A stretch of 18,157 bases of DNA from Pavlovales sp. CCMP2436 (Eukaryota; Haptophyta; Pavlovophyceae; Pavlovales). The stretch's first letter is position 1. Each line of letters starts with the position of its first letter. The stretch covers positions 336,155-354,311 of the forward strand of contig MU631408.1 in the NCBI GenBank assembly GCA_026770615.1. The letters are read 5' to 3'. Below, piece by piece: positions 1 through 7,386 of this stretch. A program made the position numbers and the translations under genes. A model generated the notes under the pieces. The model was not told the origin of the DNA. It did no database searches and saw only the letters and a list, made by a program, of their open reading frames with translations.

Positions 1-67
<67 letters not shown>
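1..67. repeat. (TA)n microsatellite
   Basis: Uninterrupted alternating TA/AT dinucleotide run covering the first 67 bases; it continues off the left edge of the window, so its true length is unknown. Typical of eukaryotic intergenic DNA. Confidence 0.97.
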
Positions 68-68
<1 letters not shown>

Positions 69-153
69 CGGCTCAGCATGGTTAATAGGTGTTGTTTGGT
101 CACTCACTGACTTGGTCGACGTCAGACGTTAGTCCTATATATACTATTTCGCA

Positions 154-552
154 TCATCCCGTCATTCCAAGTCGTCGATGATGGTTGGGGGCCTGCGAGC
201 TGCGCGGGATTTGAGTGATTGCGTGACTGCTATGAGGGGCATCCGACAGGTTATCGGTCGGCGCCCACGTGTTCTTGCTCGCCGGGTAGTTCTGCCACTG
301 AACCCACCACTCCTCGTGCCGCTTCTTCTTGTTGTGGCGGTACGAGACATTCTCCTCGACCTCATGCGGATAATCGATGTCGGGCGCAGCGGTGGGCGCG
401 GCGGCGGCACGCGCAGCGGTAGCGGTGGTAGAGGCGGCGGCGCCACGCGCAGCGGTAGCGGCGGCAGAGGCGGCGGCGGGCTCGTCGTAGTCATCGAGCA
501 GACCGGTCGCGTCGCTGTCGCTGTCGCTGTCGCTGTCGCCGAGCTCGTTAGT
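154..552 (-). CDS. Chromodomain-containing terminal exon (partial gene)
   Basis: The minus-strand frame is open from just after a TAG (553-555) to a TGA at 154-156. It has no ATG, so it is read as a last exon; an AG/A acceptor-like junction lies at about 553. The order is: an acidic Asp-Ser repeat (about 505-543), a long Ala/Thr-rich linker (about 385-480), then a chromodomain-like segment (about 241-378). Visible hallmarks are a leading Tyr in DYPHEVEENV, the basic turn NKKKRH, WWVQWQNYP and NTWAPTDNL, which match the consensus W-K-x-Y-P-x-x-x-N-T-W-x-P-x-x-N-L. The three aromatic-cage positions of HP1-type domains (Tyr, Trp, Tyr) appear present, so methyl-lysine binding is plausible. The C-terminal helix is poor or absent. 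It could be a host chromatin protein or a remnant of a chromodomain-bearing retrotransposon integrase. In-frame TAGs upstream (553-555 and about 580) show that the preceding sequence cannot simply be read through. Family call fairly sure; gene structure uncertain. Confidence 0.6.
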   Translation of the reverse strand, partial: TNELGDSDSDSDSDATGLLDDYDEPAAASAAATAARGAAASTTATAARAAAAPTAAPDIDYPHEVEENVSYRHNKKKRHEEWWVQWQNYPASKNTWAPTDNLSDAPHSSHAITQIPRSSQAPNHHRRLGMTG

Positions 553-555
553 CTA

Positions 556-1361
556 CTTGTCATTGATCATGTAGTCTGGCTGCTAGAAGAGCGGCAGGCG
601 GCCTCCCTCCTCGGCCTCGCCTCTTTCTTAAATCGCTACGCCAAATCGTAACTAACTTTTCATTAATTATACGCATGGAAACGACGATGTCGGACTTATT
701 TCTTAGTAAAAAAAAAATCGATGGGTGCTTAACTACCGGGTGTTGCTACTAATATGTGTAGCTATTATATTCCTGTATGGGGGTTCGGGCTGGCAGTACG
801 CTTCAACTTCAAGTCAGGCTGATCTTAGCGCTCCGACGCAGGCTCCGTCGCTATTTTATTAGCCAAATCAGCCTGTTTAAGTGCATGCATGCGTACGCGT
901 TCAAGTTATTATAGCTATTAGCTTGTATGTGTCAAACATATAACGAAATTGTCACATAGCCCAGTGTGCCCCCTCAAAAGCCCAGTGTGCGGCGGCCGAT
1001 GGGAGGGGTCGGCAGGTCATTAATAGAAGAAATTCCAGCCCGGAGCCCCCCCCCCGGCCCCCTCCGGGCGCTATTCCTAAAACTCGGGTGCACCCTTGAT
1101 TGTGAATGACACTGCGCTATGAGTTCGATCGGATAGTCAGTCGATGAAGCAACGAGTCGGCTCCCGGCACAGCATTGCCGGCACAGCATCGCTGGTCCGT
1201 GACGCCTGCCCACAAGGCACCGAGGGCGGAAGGGCTCACAGAGCCGTGCCGCAATAAGCGTGCCTATGCCGTTTGTAGCCCTCGTACACATTGTGAACGT
1301 AAATTCTAGTAAAACGTCCCTCCCCGGGAGGCTCGCACTGGACCTGAGCGTTGAAAAACAC
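556..1361. other. Stretch without a supported gene
   Basis: Mixed-composition sequence between the chromodomain exon and the LYR-type gene. It contains short homopolymers (A-run near 708-717, C-run near 1046-1055) and a short imperfect inverted repeat (CAGGCTGAT near 814, ATCAGCCTG near 867). The open frames here are low-complexity or lack any recognisable domain. It may hold upstream exons of the chromodomain gene and the 3' UTR of the next gene. Confidence 0.5.
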
Positions 1362-1526
1362 TCAAACCTCCTGTACCTCTTCCCACTCGCGCTGCCGCTC
1401 CGCCCGCAGGCGCTCCCAGACCCCCGCCCTCCGGGCAAACGCGCCTTCTGCGCCTACAGCCCGCCGGGACCACCACGTCGGCGACAACCCAGCCCCCAGA
1501 CGCGAGAGCAAGTGAAACTGGCGGGG

Positions 1527-1976
1527 TCACTTGCTCTCGCTGGAGCTGCTGCTGGTTCGGCGCTCCTTGACGGCGGCGAGCCGGGCGACCTCGTCGATGT
1601 CGTCCACAAACGTTGGCAACGTGGAGGCGGTGAAGTGAAGCACTGGGTCGGGCGTGAGCTCAAAGTTGCCGCGATCGTTCATCGCGGTCTGCACGACGCT
1701 CTGGCGCATGAAGGCGGCCGTGTCGACCGCGTCCTGCACGAGCAGCGCCGCCTTGACCGGGTCGGCGAGCGCGCGCTGCTTCTGGAACTCGGCGCGCGTC
1801 TGTTCCCGGGCCGCGACCAGCGCGCGGCCGTCGCCCGTGAAGAGCACCTGCTGCGCGCGCAGAAGCCCCCTGAACGCACCCTTCGCTGTTCTGGGCAGGG
1901 CGGACTCGATGGCCATCGTGCTCAGCGATCGAAGGGATCGAAGCGGAAGTTTGGATCGATGGCGGGCGGCCGCCAT
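1527..1976 (-). CDS. LYRM7/MZM1-like mitochondrial complex III assembly factor
   Basis: Single-exon frame of 149 codons ending in TGA (1527-1529). Members of this LYR-motif family act in the mitochondrial matrix, holding the Rieske iron-sulphur protein before its insertion into complex III. Supporting features: an N-terminal helix with a degenerate LYR position (AFRGLLRAQQ), then TGDGRALVAAREQTRAEF, where the family shows F-x-x-D-x-R-A-L-x-A-A-R, then the helix around LVQDAVDTAAFMRQSVVQ and the family-typical NDRGNFEL. The first ATG (1976) gives a basic, Ser/Arg-rich 20-residue leader that would suit a mitochondrial presequence; an internal ATG at 1914-1916 gives a start matching shorter family members. 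The Ser-rich C-tail is not conserved. The same reading frame stays open for 54 codons beyond the stop. It is head-to-head with the next gene. The family call rests on remembered consensus. Confidence 0.75.
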   Translation of the reverse strand: MAAARHRSKLPLRSLRSLSTMAIESALPRTAKGAFRGLLRAQQVLFTGDGRALVAAREQTRAEFQKQRALADPVKAALLVQDAVDTAAFMRQSVVQTAMNDRGNFELTPDPVLHFTASTLPTFVDDIDEVARLAAVKERRTSSSSSESK

Positions 1977-2150
1977 CGTTAAAAGCTAGTACTGTGAGAG
2001 TCACAGCACCGCTGCACTCGGGAGGGGCGACGAGCAGCAGCAGCACAGGCTCACCCATCGGGCCAGCCCGCCCACCACTCCGTAGAGCAAGGGCGCAATC
2101 TCCTCGAAGCCCGCCGGCCACCTGGCACAGTCCGCTCTCGCTCAATCGAC
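1977..2150. promoter_or_regulatory. Divergent intergenic region, likely bidirectional promoter
   Basis: A 174-bp gap separates the ATG of the minus-strand LYR-type gene from the ATG of the plus-strand membrane-protein gene, so both promoters must lie here or overlap the 5' ends. No TATA box is evident; the sequence is GC-rich. The plus-strand ATG sits in a favourable context (cgacATGG). Confidence 0.45.
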
Positions 2151-3386
2151 ATGGGCCAGGCGCCCTCAGCCGCGCCCCCGCCCGCCCGGATGCGGGTGGT
2201 GGTGCTGCCCATCAAGGCGGTCGCCAACACGCTCGAGGTGACCGCGCCCGTCAGCTTCCCACCCGAGCTGCTCGGCCGGCTGACGCCCGAGGAGCTCGCC
2301 GTGGTGGTGGCCGTGACCAACGAGACGCTCAAGACGCACGCCAGTCTCTCGTTCCTGGCGTTGCTGCTGCCGCTCGTGCTGCTCGACCTAGTCAGCGTCC
2401 TCCTCCTCGCCCTCTTCGACCCCTGGCTGCTCGTGGCGCCGTGGGACTTTGCGCTGGGCGACATCGTGTTGCCCGTCAGCCTCGAGTTCCTCATGTTCTT
2501 CTGCGTCTTCCCAGGTGGGCACAAAAATATAATTTATTTTTTATCTTTTATCTTTTGTATCACATACTCCCTATTCTCTTTTTCTATTTATCTTTTATCT
2601 TTTGTAAAACGGTCTTCCCAGGTGTGCGGGCTAGGTCTAGGTCTAGGTTTCGGTTTCGGCACCCTCCCCCTCATCCCATTTATCGTGATACCCTCATCCC
2701 CCCCTCTGCCGCGCAGTGACGGTGTACGAACTCCACCGCCCTCATCATACTCTCCCATTCACTGTGGCACCCCCTCCCCCTTTTATTCTCTCATTTACCG
2801 TTGACGCGCAGTGACGGTGTACGCACTTAACCGGCGGATGTCGGCAGCGCAGGCGCAGCTGCGGCTCAAACTGGACGAGTTCTCAAACTTCTTCGCCGAG
2901 CGCGGTATCTCCTTCCAGCTCCGCCAGCGGCTCAGCGCCGCCGCGCGCGGCTGTAGCTTGTGGGTGGAGGTGGCGGTTGCGCCGGTGCTCACCGCGCTGC
3001 TGCCCATCGCCGTGCCAGTGCCCACGCTCGTGCCGGTGCTCGTCGACCCAGCCAGCCTCGGCGCGGGCGCGGCCGGCGGCTGGGCGGCGGGCAAGGCGCC
3101 CGCACGGCCCAGCAGTGGTGGCGGCAGTGGTAGCGGCAGCGCGGACGTTGGCAGCGGCACGGCGCAGCCTACGAACGGGTGGGACGTGGTGCAGGCGCAG
3201 TACGGTGCGCTGCACGCGGAGTACGTACGCGTGCTGCACGAGAACCAGCTGTTACGCCAGCACCTGCAGGACTGGCAGTGCGCGCTCATGCAGCAGCAGC
3301 AGCACGCCGCGAGCCAGCAGGCGCAGCCGTCGCCTTTCACACTACAGCCCGCGCCGTCGCCCCCTGGTCACCCCCACCAGGAGTGA
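2151..3386 (+). CDS. Two-exon membrane-anchored coiled-coil protein, function unknown
   Basis: Join 2151-2514 and 2812-3386 (TGA 3384-3386), about 312 residues. The exon 1 frame ends in phase 1 after a Pro codon; the intron starts GTGGGC and ends CGCAG, and joining restores a Val codon and keeps the downstream frame open. Residues 1-6 (MGQAPS) fit an N-myristoylation signal. Two strongly hydrophobic segments follow (about residues 66-88 and 99-126), the second spanning the splice junction. A charged helix (about 128-165) and a further hydrophobic Val/Pro-rich stretch come next. A Gly/Ser/Ala linker separates these from a C-terminal coiled coil (about residues 240-285) rich in Gln, with Leu at heptad spacing (HENQLLRQHLQ). 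I do not recognise a family. The protein is probably membrane-bound with a coiled-coil tail, possibly oligomeric. Another short intron in exon 2 cannot be excluded. Confidence 0.6.
2515..2811 (+). other. GT-AG intron with duplicated 3' splice site
   Basis: AT- and pyrimidine-rich insert between GC-rich exons, starting GTGGGC and ending CGCAG at 2811. A second copy of the acceptor context (GCGCAGTGACGGTGTACG) lies 95 bp upstream, with AG at 2715-2716. Using the upstream site keeps the same phase but runs into TGA at 2811-2813 after about 30 codons, giving a truncated protein. Two near-identical TTTATCTTTTATCTTTTGTA blocks are found at about 2538-2560 and 2586-2606. Confidence 0.65.
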
Positions 3387-4008
3387 CTCTTAAAATTGAT
3401 TCAGTGAGATGTTCGTTGCAGTATATCTATGCGCGCTTACGGCTTAGCGTCGCTAAAACATTATTACTATTAATAATAATAATAATTAAAAATATTAAAA
3501 TGTTATTGAATGATATTATAACCAATAGTAATTAGAGATAGAATGACGTGCGTTACAACTTACATGCGCAGCTCGCTGAGCCAGCCCCTTTTACTGTTAT
3601 AGTTTCTACGAGAACGGCTGTTTTCTATTCCCCCGGCCACGGGCACGATCTCCCTCAATAAAGGTATCTAACCGGCTGGACAGGGCGACTATAGTCTACA
3701 GGATATATGTTCGTGGCTCAGCATGTTTAAAGAGGTGGTCTTCATCACATTAGTCCTGGCAGCAGAGATGGTGGTAGAGGTGAGGTTGGTGGTGGTGAAC
3801 TCGTAGCAGATGCCACAGTCTTCAAGATAAGTTAATAAAAGGCGGTTCTACCTTCTAGCTGGCGGTGAGTCAAGTTCAAGTCAAGCGCTGACTAATGCTA
3901 TTACTCGTTCCCACTTAGCATTACTAATATATGTTATGACTTGTTCCCACTCAGCATTACCGGGCAGTTATGTTATGCTTATATGTTTATATTACTGATA
4001 AGGAATCC
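3387..4008. other. Non-coding interval with short repeats and polyadenylation-like signals
   Basis: No credible gene. It contains an AAT-rich microsatellite-like run (about 3468-3487), AATAAA hexamers near 3655 and 3832 that could serve the upstream gene, and a two-copy direct repeat of about 38 bp (GTTCCCACTtAGCATTAC at about 3908 and 3945). Confidence 0.5.
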
Positions 4009-4138
4009 AGCTAGCGTCTGACTGTCCTGTTTGCAATAAAGTTGTGCTGGTCTGAGCGCCGCGTCGCCCATTGCCTGCTGCGTAACTTAGTCGGCTGCGC
4101 TGGCTTGGGCGCCACCGCGCGTGCCGATGGATCTCCGG
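4009..4138 (-). repeat. Dispersed ~130 bp GC-rich repeat, host-side copy
   Basis: In reverse orientation this segment matches 6404-6528 inside the AT-rich element over its whole length with only scattered differences: CCGGAGATCCATCGGCAC at one end, GTCAGACGC..AGCT at the other. This makes it a mobile repeat present on both sides of the junction. No tRNA-type A/B boxes or clear terminal inverted repeats are visible, so its class is undetermined. Confidence 0.75.
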
Positions 4139-4743
4139 TCACTTGGCGGAGGCAGGGGGCGTTAAGCCTTCCCTGAGCAGCAATCAGCCTTGACGAAGAT
4201 GGCTGCACTGTGAGTGTGGACGGATGCCGGATTGTAGCCACACGACGACGCAGCCCACAATGCGCCGCTTGTCAGTGAGTGATATGGGTAGGATGCGATC
4301 CCATGCGTGCGATGTACCTGAATTCGGCCGTCCTCAAGTCCGGCGAGATTACCTTCTTTTAAAATCGGATACATAAAAAAAAGTTCTAACCAGCATGCTG
4401 GTCAGGCACGACAGCCAACACGCACCGCGTCACGGCAAATTGCGCGCCTACACCTGCCGTGGGGTTCTGAAAGGGTTTTCCAGTTTCTTGAAGTCGTGGT
4501 GCGAAGCGAAAGAAGGGTGTTGGTTCTTGACTAGGCTCGAAGCGAGCACACTTAGGGCACTTTAACCTTCCGCCATCGTAGCCCTGCTGCTCCCTTATTC
4601 TGCGCGAGCGTGCAGCTGCAACTGCGCCCCCCGAGGGGGGCACTGCCTGGCTCGCCACCATGATGTTGCTCTTCGCCACCATGCTATTACTTCTGTCACG
4701 TGCTGTGACGGGCGCTGTTTCGCGCGGTGGCGAGCAGCCCCAG
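4139..4743. other. GC-rich interval, no assignable gene
   Basis: Open frames exist here, including a minus-strand 70-codon frame (4162-4374) and a minus-strand frame running 4386-4976 that contains a CPKC pair, but I recognise no domain and the GC-rich composition makes long chance frames likely. Confidence 0.4.
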
Positions 4744-5118
4744 CACGCGGAGACGCCGCTCAAGGCTACCAAGGCTACGACGACGATGCTGCTTCCTGCG
4801 GCCGCCGCAGTGTGCGCGCTTGTAGCGGCGCGATGCTGTCCACTCGAGGTACTTGCTGGCACCTCTCGACCACTCGTCTCGCTCGGGTCCTCAAGTGGAT
4901 GTGCGTCGCGCGCTGCGGTAGGCGCTGCTGCGCGCGGCGGCGGGCTGCACGCGGAGACGCCGCTCAAGGCTACCAAGGCTACGACGACGATGCTGCTGCG
5001 GCCGCCGCAGTGTGCGCGCTCGTAGCGTCGCGATGCTGTCCACTTGAGGTACTCGCTGGCACATCTCGACCACCCGTCTCGCTCGGGTCCTCAAGTGGAT
5101 GTGCGTCGCGCGCTGCGG
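4744..5118. repeat. Two-copy GC-rich tandem duplication, period 204 bp
   Basis: The unit beginning CACGCGGAGACGCCGCTC at 4744 recurs at 4948, and the similarity runs through CTCAAGTGGATGTGCGTCGC and beyond in both copies, with scattered substitutions and a small internal gap. It ends about 15-30 bp before the composition changes to the AT-rich element. Confidence 0.85.
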
Positions 5119-5130
5119 TGCCCGCCCGCT

Positions 5131-5403
5131 AATATCTAACAATAACTAACACTATCTAACAAAAAACTATCAAAAACTAACAAATACTGATAAATGCTTA
5201 TAAATGCTTATATATACATGGCACTTAGGTATGAAAACCGCACTTATCGCATATTTATATAATCTCTTACCATTATGTTATGGTTATTCGACGTGTTTAT
5301 GATATTTTCGCATGATTCATTAAGTTATTGTTAGATATTTGCGTACACTGCAGAATGCCGTCACATATTGAAAGATTTTGATACATATGCGGAGCTTATC
5401 AAT
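5131..5403. other. AT-rich junction region, possible outer part of the left terminal repeat
   Basis: Composition flips here from GC-rich to AT-rich. The start is a series of short CTAAC/ACTATC-type repeats, then TAAATGCTTATA units similar to those in the terminal repeat, then a segment (about 5350-5398) resembling part of the terminal repeat (GAATGC..GTTAC/GTCAC, GATTTTGATACAT). No gene. The right-hand counterpart lies beyond the window, so the outer limit of the repeat cannot be set. Confidence 0.55.
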
Positions 5404-5694
5404 TTAATTAATCTAATAAATCTAATAAATATATATCCAACCATAATGGTACGGGATTTTTATAAATATTATTGATTTTGATACATCGGCCACACCGTGA
5501 CGTAGTCACTGAGAAGGTACTACAGAATGCTGTTAATTACCGATAGATACTTATAGATATTGATAAACTCGGTTGATGTTACACCTGTACGGTCGATGCT
5601 CAACCTACTCGGTCACTGATTAACCTACTATACTGATAAATATTGATAGATATCGATAAATGCTTATATACTCACGACAGTATGGTATGGCTTC
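5404..5694 (+). repeat. Left terminal inverted repeat
   Basis: Matches the reverse complement of 17866-18157 over its whole length, at roughly nine in ten positions by eye. Landmarks in the same order: ACCATAATGGTACGGG, CGTGACGTAGTCACTGAGAA, GGTTGATGTTACACCTGTAC, CACGACAGTATGGTATGGC. It contains no gene. The inner boundary is at about 5694, where similarity fades after GGTATGGCTTC. Confidence 0.93.
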
Positions 5695-5727
5695 GTCAAT
5701 GGTCGCCGACATGCGACGGATGTCGCT

Positions 5728-5965
5728 AGCCGGTGTTTAATAGGTCCATAAGAAAAATCCAAAATAAATTCAAAAATCCAAAATCCAAGCTTAAACAAAA
5801 CTATTCATTTATTTTATTTTTTCTATTTTTGTTTTTCAATTTTTCAATTTCGATATTTGGAAATTTTTCATTTAAGCTTGGATTTTTGGATTTTTGGATT
5901 TATTTTGGATTTTTCTCTTTTTCTCCTTCTATAATGTTTATATTTTATATGTATCTCTTCTCAAA
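5728..5965 (+). repeat. Internal foldback repeat, copy 1
   Basis: It begins TTAATAGG and contains AAAATCCAAAATAAATTC..CCAAGCTT, an AT-rich spacer, then AAGCTTGGATTTTTGG..TTTTGGATTTTTC, i.e. a self-complementary unit with arms of about 40 bp around an AAGCTT. The whole unit plus flank recurs in inverted orientation at 13655-13920. The small plus-strand frame it creates is a by-product of the repeat. Confidence 0.88.
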
Positions 5966-6006
5966 ATAGTAAATATAGTAAATATAGTAGTCATAATACT
6001 CACACA

Positions 6007-6100
6007 CTAATTCATTTCCGGAGAAGTTTCGGCTACTTTTTTACGCAACGATAGGATATTATCACGAACCTTTTTATCTCTTCATATAGATGTCTGATAT
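6007..6100 (-). pseudogene. Truncated paralogue of the 7147-7353 coiled-coil ORF
   Basis: Minus-strand residues YEEIK then, after a frame change, VRDNILSLRK match the segment YEEIKELRDYILSLRY of the ORF at 7147-7353. The frame ends AETSPEMN at a TAG (6007-6009). The N-terminal half is missing, and the region overlaps the start of the plus-strand gene at 6091. A third, shorter copy of this C-terminal stretch is at 6652-6700. Confidence 0.5.
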
Positions 6101-6638
6101 GATGAAACTAGTTAATTCTTTGATAAAAAACATGAAAAAGTTAAAAACGTTGCATTAATATTTTCTGATGGTGATATCCCTGATAAATTTTATTTACAAA
6201 TGATCCCGGATTCTTTTGTTTTAAATATGGCAGATGTTAAAATTATTAAAAATAACACCCTCGTGTCGGTGTATGTTATTCAACCACAAGCATATAAAAA
6301 GCATCTATTCTTGATGAAAAGAATATTCATATTGTAAATGATTGGTTCATTAATACTAACACTGTAGCAACGACAGGATCAGGTGATGATATGTGGATCA
6401 CTACCGGAGATCCATCGGCACACGCGGTGGCACCCAAGCCAGCGCAGCCGACTAAGGCACGCAGCAGGCAATGGGCGACGCAGCGCTCAGACCAGCACAA
6501 CATTCAAAACAGTCAGACGCCAGCTTGAATCACTATCATATATACATATGAATCGAAGTAACTGATGAGGTTGTCGATTGGTTACAAAAACTTATTTTAA
6601 TAATCGAAAAATCTAATTCAACAAAAATTAGAAAATAG
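6091..6638 (+). pseudogene. Disrupted small element gene, unknown function
   Basis: Starts ATG at 6091 (MSDMMKLVN) and can be followed in shifting frames: a stretch with FSDGDIPDKFYLQMIPDSF, then VIQPQAYKK, then NDWFINTNTVATTGSGDDMW, and after an inserted repeat the C-terminal piece DEVVDWLQKLILIIEK, ending TAG at 6636-6638. At least two single-base frame changes and one 132-bp insertion (6404-6535) break it. With the insertion removed it would be a protein of about 135-140 residues. No family recognised. It lies immediately inside the left repeats and, with the next two ORFs, forms a plus-strand group opposed to the minus-strand replication genes. Confidence 0.5.
6404..6535 (+). mobile_element. 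GC-rich repeat insertion with 7-bp target-site duplication
   Basis: This is a GC-rich island inside AT-rich coding sequence. It is flanked by ATCACTA on both sides (6397-6403 and 6529-6535). The core, 6404-6528, is an inverted-orientation copy of host-side 4009-4138. Its removal approximately rejoins the interrupted gene. Class unknown; no transposase inside, so it must have moved non-autonomously. Confidence 0.8.
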
Positions 6639-6651
6639 ACGATTTTTTTTT

Positions 6652-6700
6652 CCGGTGAAGTTTCGGCTAAATTTTGTACGTAACGATATGATTGCGTATT
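6652..6700. repeat. Short repeat related to 6017-6066
   Basis: CCGGTGAAGTTTCGGCTA followed by TACGTAACGATA mirrors CCGGAGAAGTTTCGGCTA..TACGCAACGATA at 6017-6055. It corresponds on the minus strand to the C-terminal codons (AETSPE) of the coiled-coil ORF family. Confidence 0.6.
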
Positions 6701-6739
6701 TATATAAGAAATTAAAATCTAATATATATATAAGTAGCA

Positions 6740-7066
6740 ATGGATAATAACCAAAATTATACTTTGAATCTGAGGGTGTCAAGATCAAAATTGAAATTTG
6801 TATGTCTGCATTTTTCAATGAACAACGTTTAGCCGATAAAGTAACTCTTGATAATAAAGTTCTTAATTTATACCGTACAATAATGTTTGAAAATACAAAA
6901 GCTATTATTCAACTTAAGCAGATTATTGATGATGACAATAAGACGATAAAATACAAAAGCTATTATTCAACTTAAGCAGATTATTGATGATGACAATAAG
7001 ACGATAACAAACCTAAAAATCACGCTTGCTGAATACGAATTTTCAGAAGCTAAGAAAAATTTCTAA
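6740..7066 (+). pseudogene. Small helical element protein broken by a 58-bp tandem duplication
   Basis: The ATG at 6740 opens MDNNQN, then a frame change leads to MSAFFNEQRLADKVTLDNKV (ATG 6802), which continues into FENTKAIIQLKQIIDDDNKT. A perfect 58-bp tandem duplication (6890-6947 and 6948-7005) shifts the frame, giving a stop at 6973-6975. The second copy continues in the original sense as TNLKITLAEYEFSEAKKNF to a TAA at 7064-7066. Undisrupted length would be near 85-90 residues, probably a helical or coiled-coil protein. No family recognised. Confidence 0.5.
6890..7005. repeat. Perfect 58-bp tandem duplication
   Basis: AAAATACAAAAGCTATTATT at 6890 is repeated at 6948, and all 58 bases are identical between copies, implying a recent event. 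Because 58 is not a multiple of three, it breaks the gene in which it lies. Confidence 0.95.
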
Positions 7067-7084
7067 AATTACCTAAAAATTGTA

Positions 7085-7192
7085 ATGTCTGATACATTCA
7101 ACCATATCGAAAATATGTATATCTCGACTGATGATATTCTAGAGTATCAAAATGTTAGGGACAGCAATATGATTGCGCGACAAACATTATAA
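7085..7192 (+). CDS. Short ORF, 35 codons, unknown
   Basis: ATG at 7085, TAA at 7190-7192, encoding MSDTFNHIENMYISTDDILE and 15 more residues. It begins 18 bp after the preceding plus-strand gene and has the same MSD-type start as the gene at 6091, suggesting a real but possibly truncated small gene. Its 3' half overlaps the opposite-strand ORF at 7147-7353, so at most one of the two overlapping parts is likely to be genuinely coding here. Confidence 0.35.
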   Translation: MSDTFNHIENMYISTDDILEYQNVRDSNMIARQTL

Positions 7193-7353
7193 CGCAATGA
7201 TAGGATATAGTCACGCAATTCTTTTATTTCTTCATACTGATGTGCAAGTAATTCCAACTGATAAGTGATTTCACGAATTCGTGCATCCCGATCGTAATTA
7301 TAGCTATAAGTCCGAATGTCGATAAGATTATATCCATATTCAGACATATACAT
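7147..7353 (-). CDS. Short coiled-coil ORF, 68 codons
   Basis: Intact minus-strand frame with ATG at 7353, encoding a Tyr-rich N-terminus (MYMSEYGYNLIDIRTYSYNY) followed by an amphipathic helix (ITYQLELLAHQYEEIKELRD) and YILSLRY. Part of the helix recurs as fragments at 6007-6100 and 6652-6700, which supports it being a duplicated coding unit. The last residues overlap the plus-strand ORF at 7085 and may be junk after a truncation, since the paralogue continues differently (LRKKVAETSPE). Function unknown. Confidence 0.45.
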   Translation of the reverse strand: MYMSEYGYNLIDIRTYSYNYDRDARIREITYQLELLAHQYEEIKELRDYILSLRYNVCRAIILLSLTF

Positions 7354-7386
7354 TACATAAGATAACTATCTATCGTAATAGTAGGA

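Noticed and set aside
162..563. Minus-strand ATG-started 133-codon frame over the same region
   Set aside because: Shifted by one frame from the chromodomain; gives low-complexity Pro/Arg/Thr sequence.
178..651. Plus-strand 157-codon frame over the chromodomain region
   Set aside because: Composition is a Gly/Arg/Val repeat mirror of the opposite-strand chromodomain exon, with no recognisable domain.
974..1438. Minus-strand 154-codon frame in GC-rich DNA
   Set aside because: No domain or helical pattern, stop-poor because of GC content; overlaps the 3' side of the LYR-type gene.
1260..1982. Plus-strand 240-codon frame opposite the LYR-type gene
   Set aside because: Antisense shadow of a recognisable gene.
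4660..5025. Plus-strand ORF with a signal-peptide-like start (MMLLFATMLLLLSRAVTGAV)
   Set aside because: Extends over the 204-bp duplication, breaks differently in the second copy and has no domain; probably chance.
5733..5969. Plus-strand 78-codon Phe/Lys-rich ORF
   Set aside because: Entirely made by the AT-rich foldback repeat.
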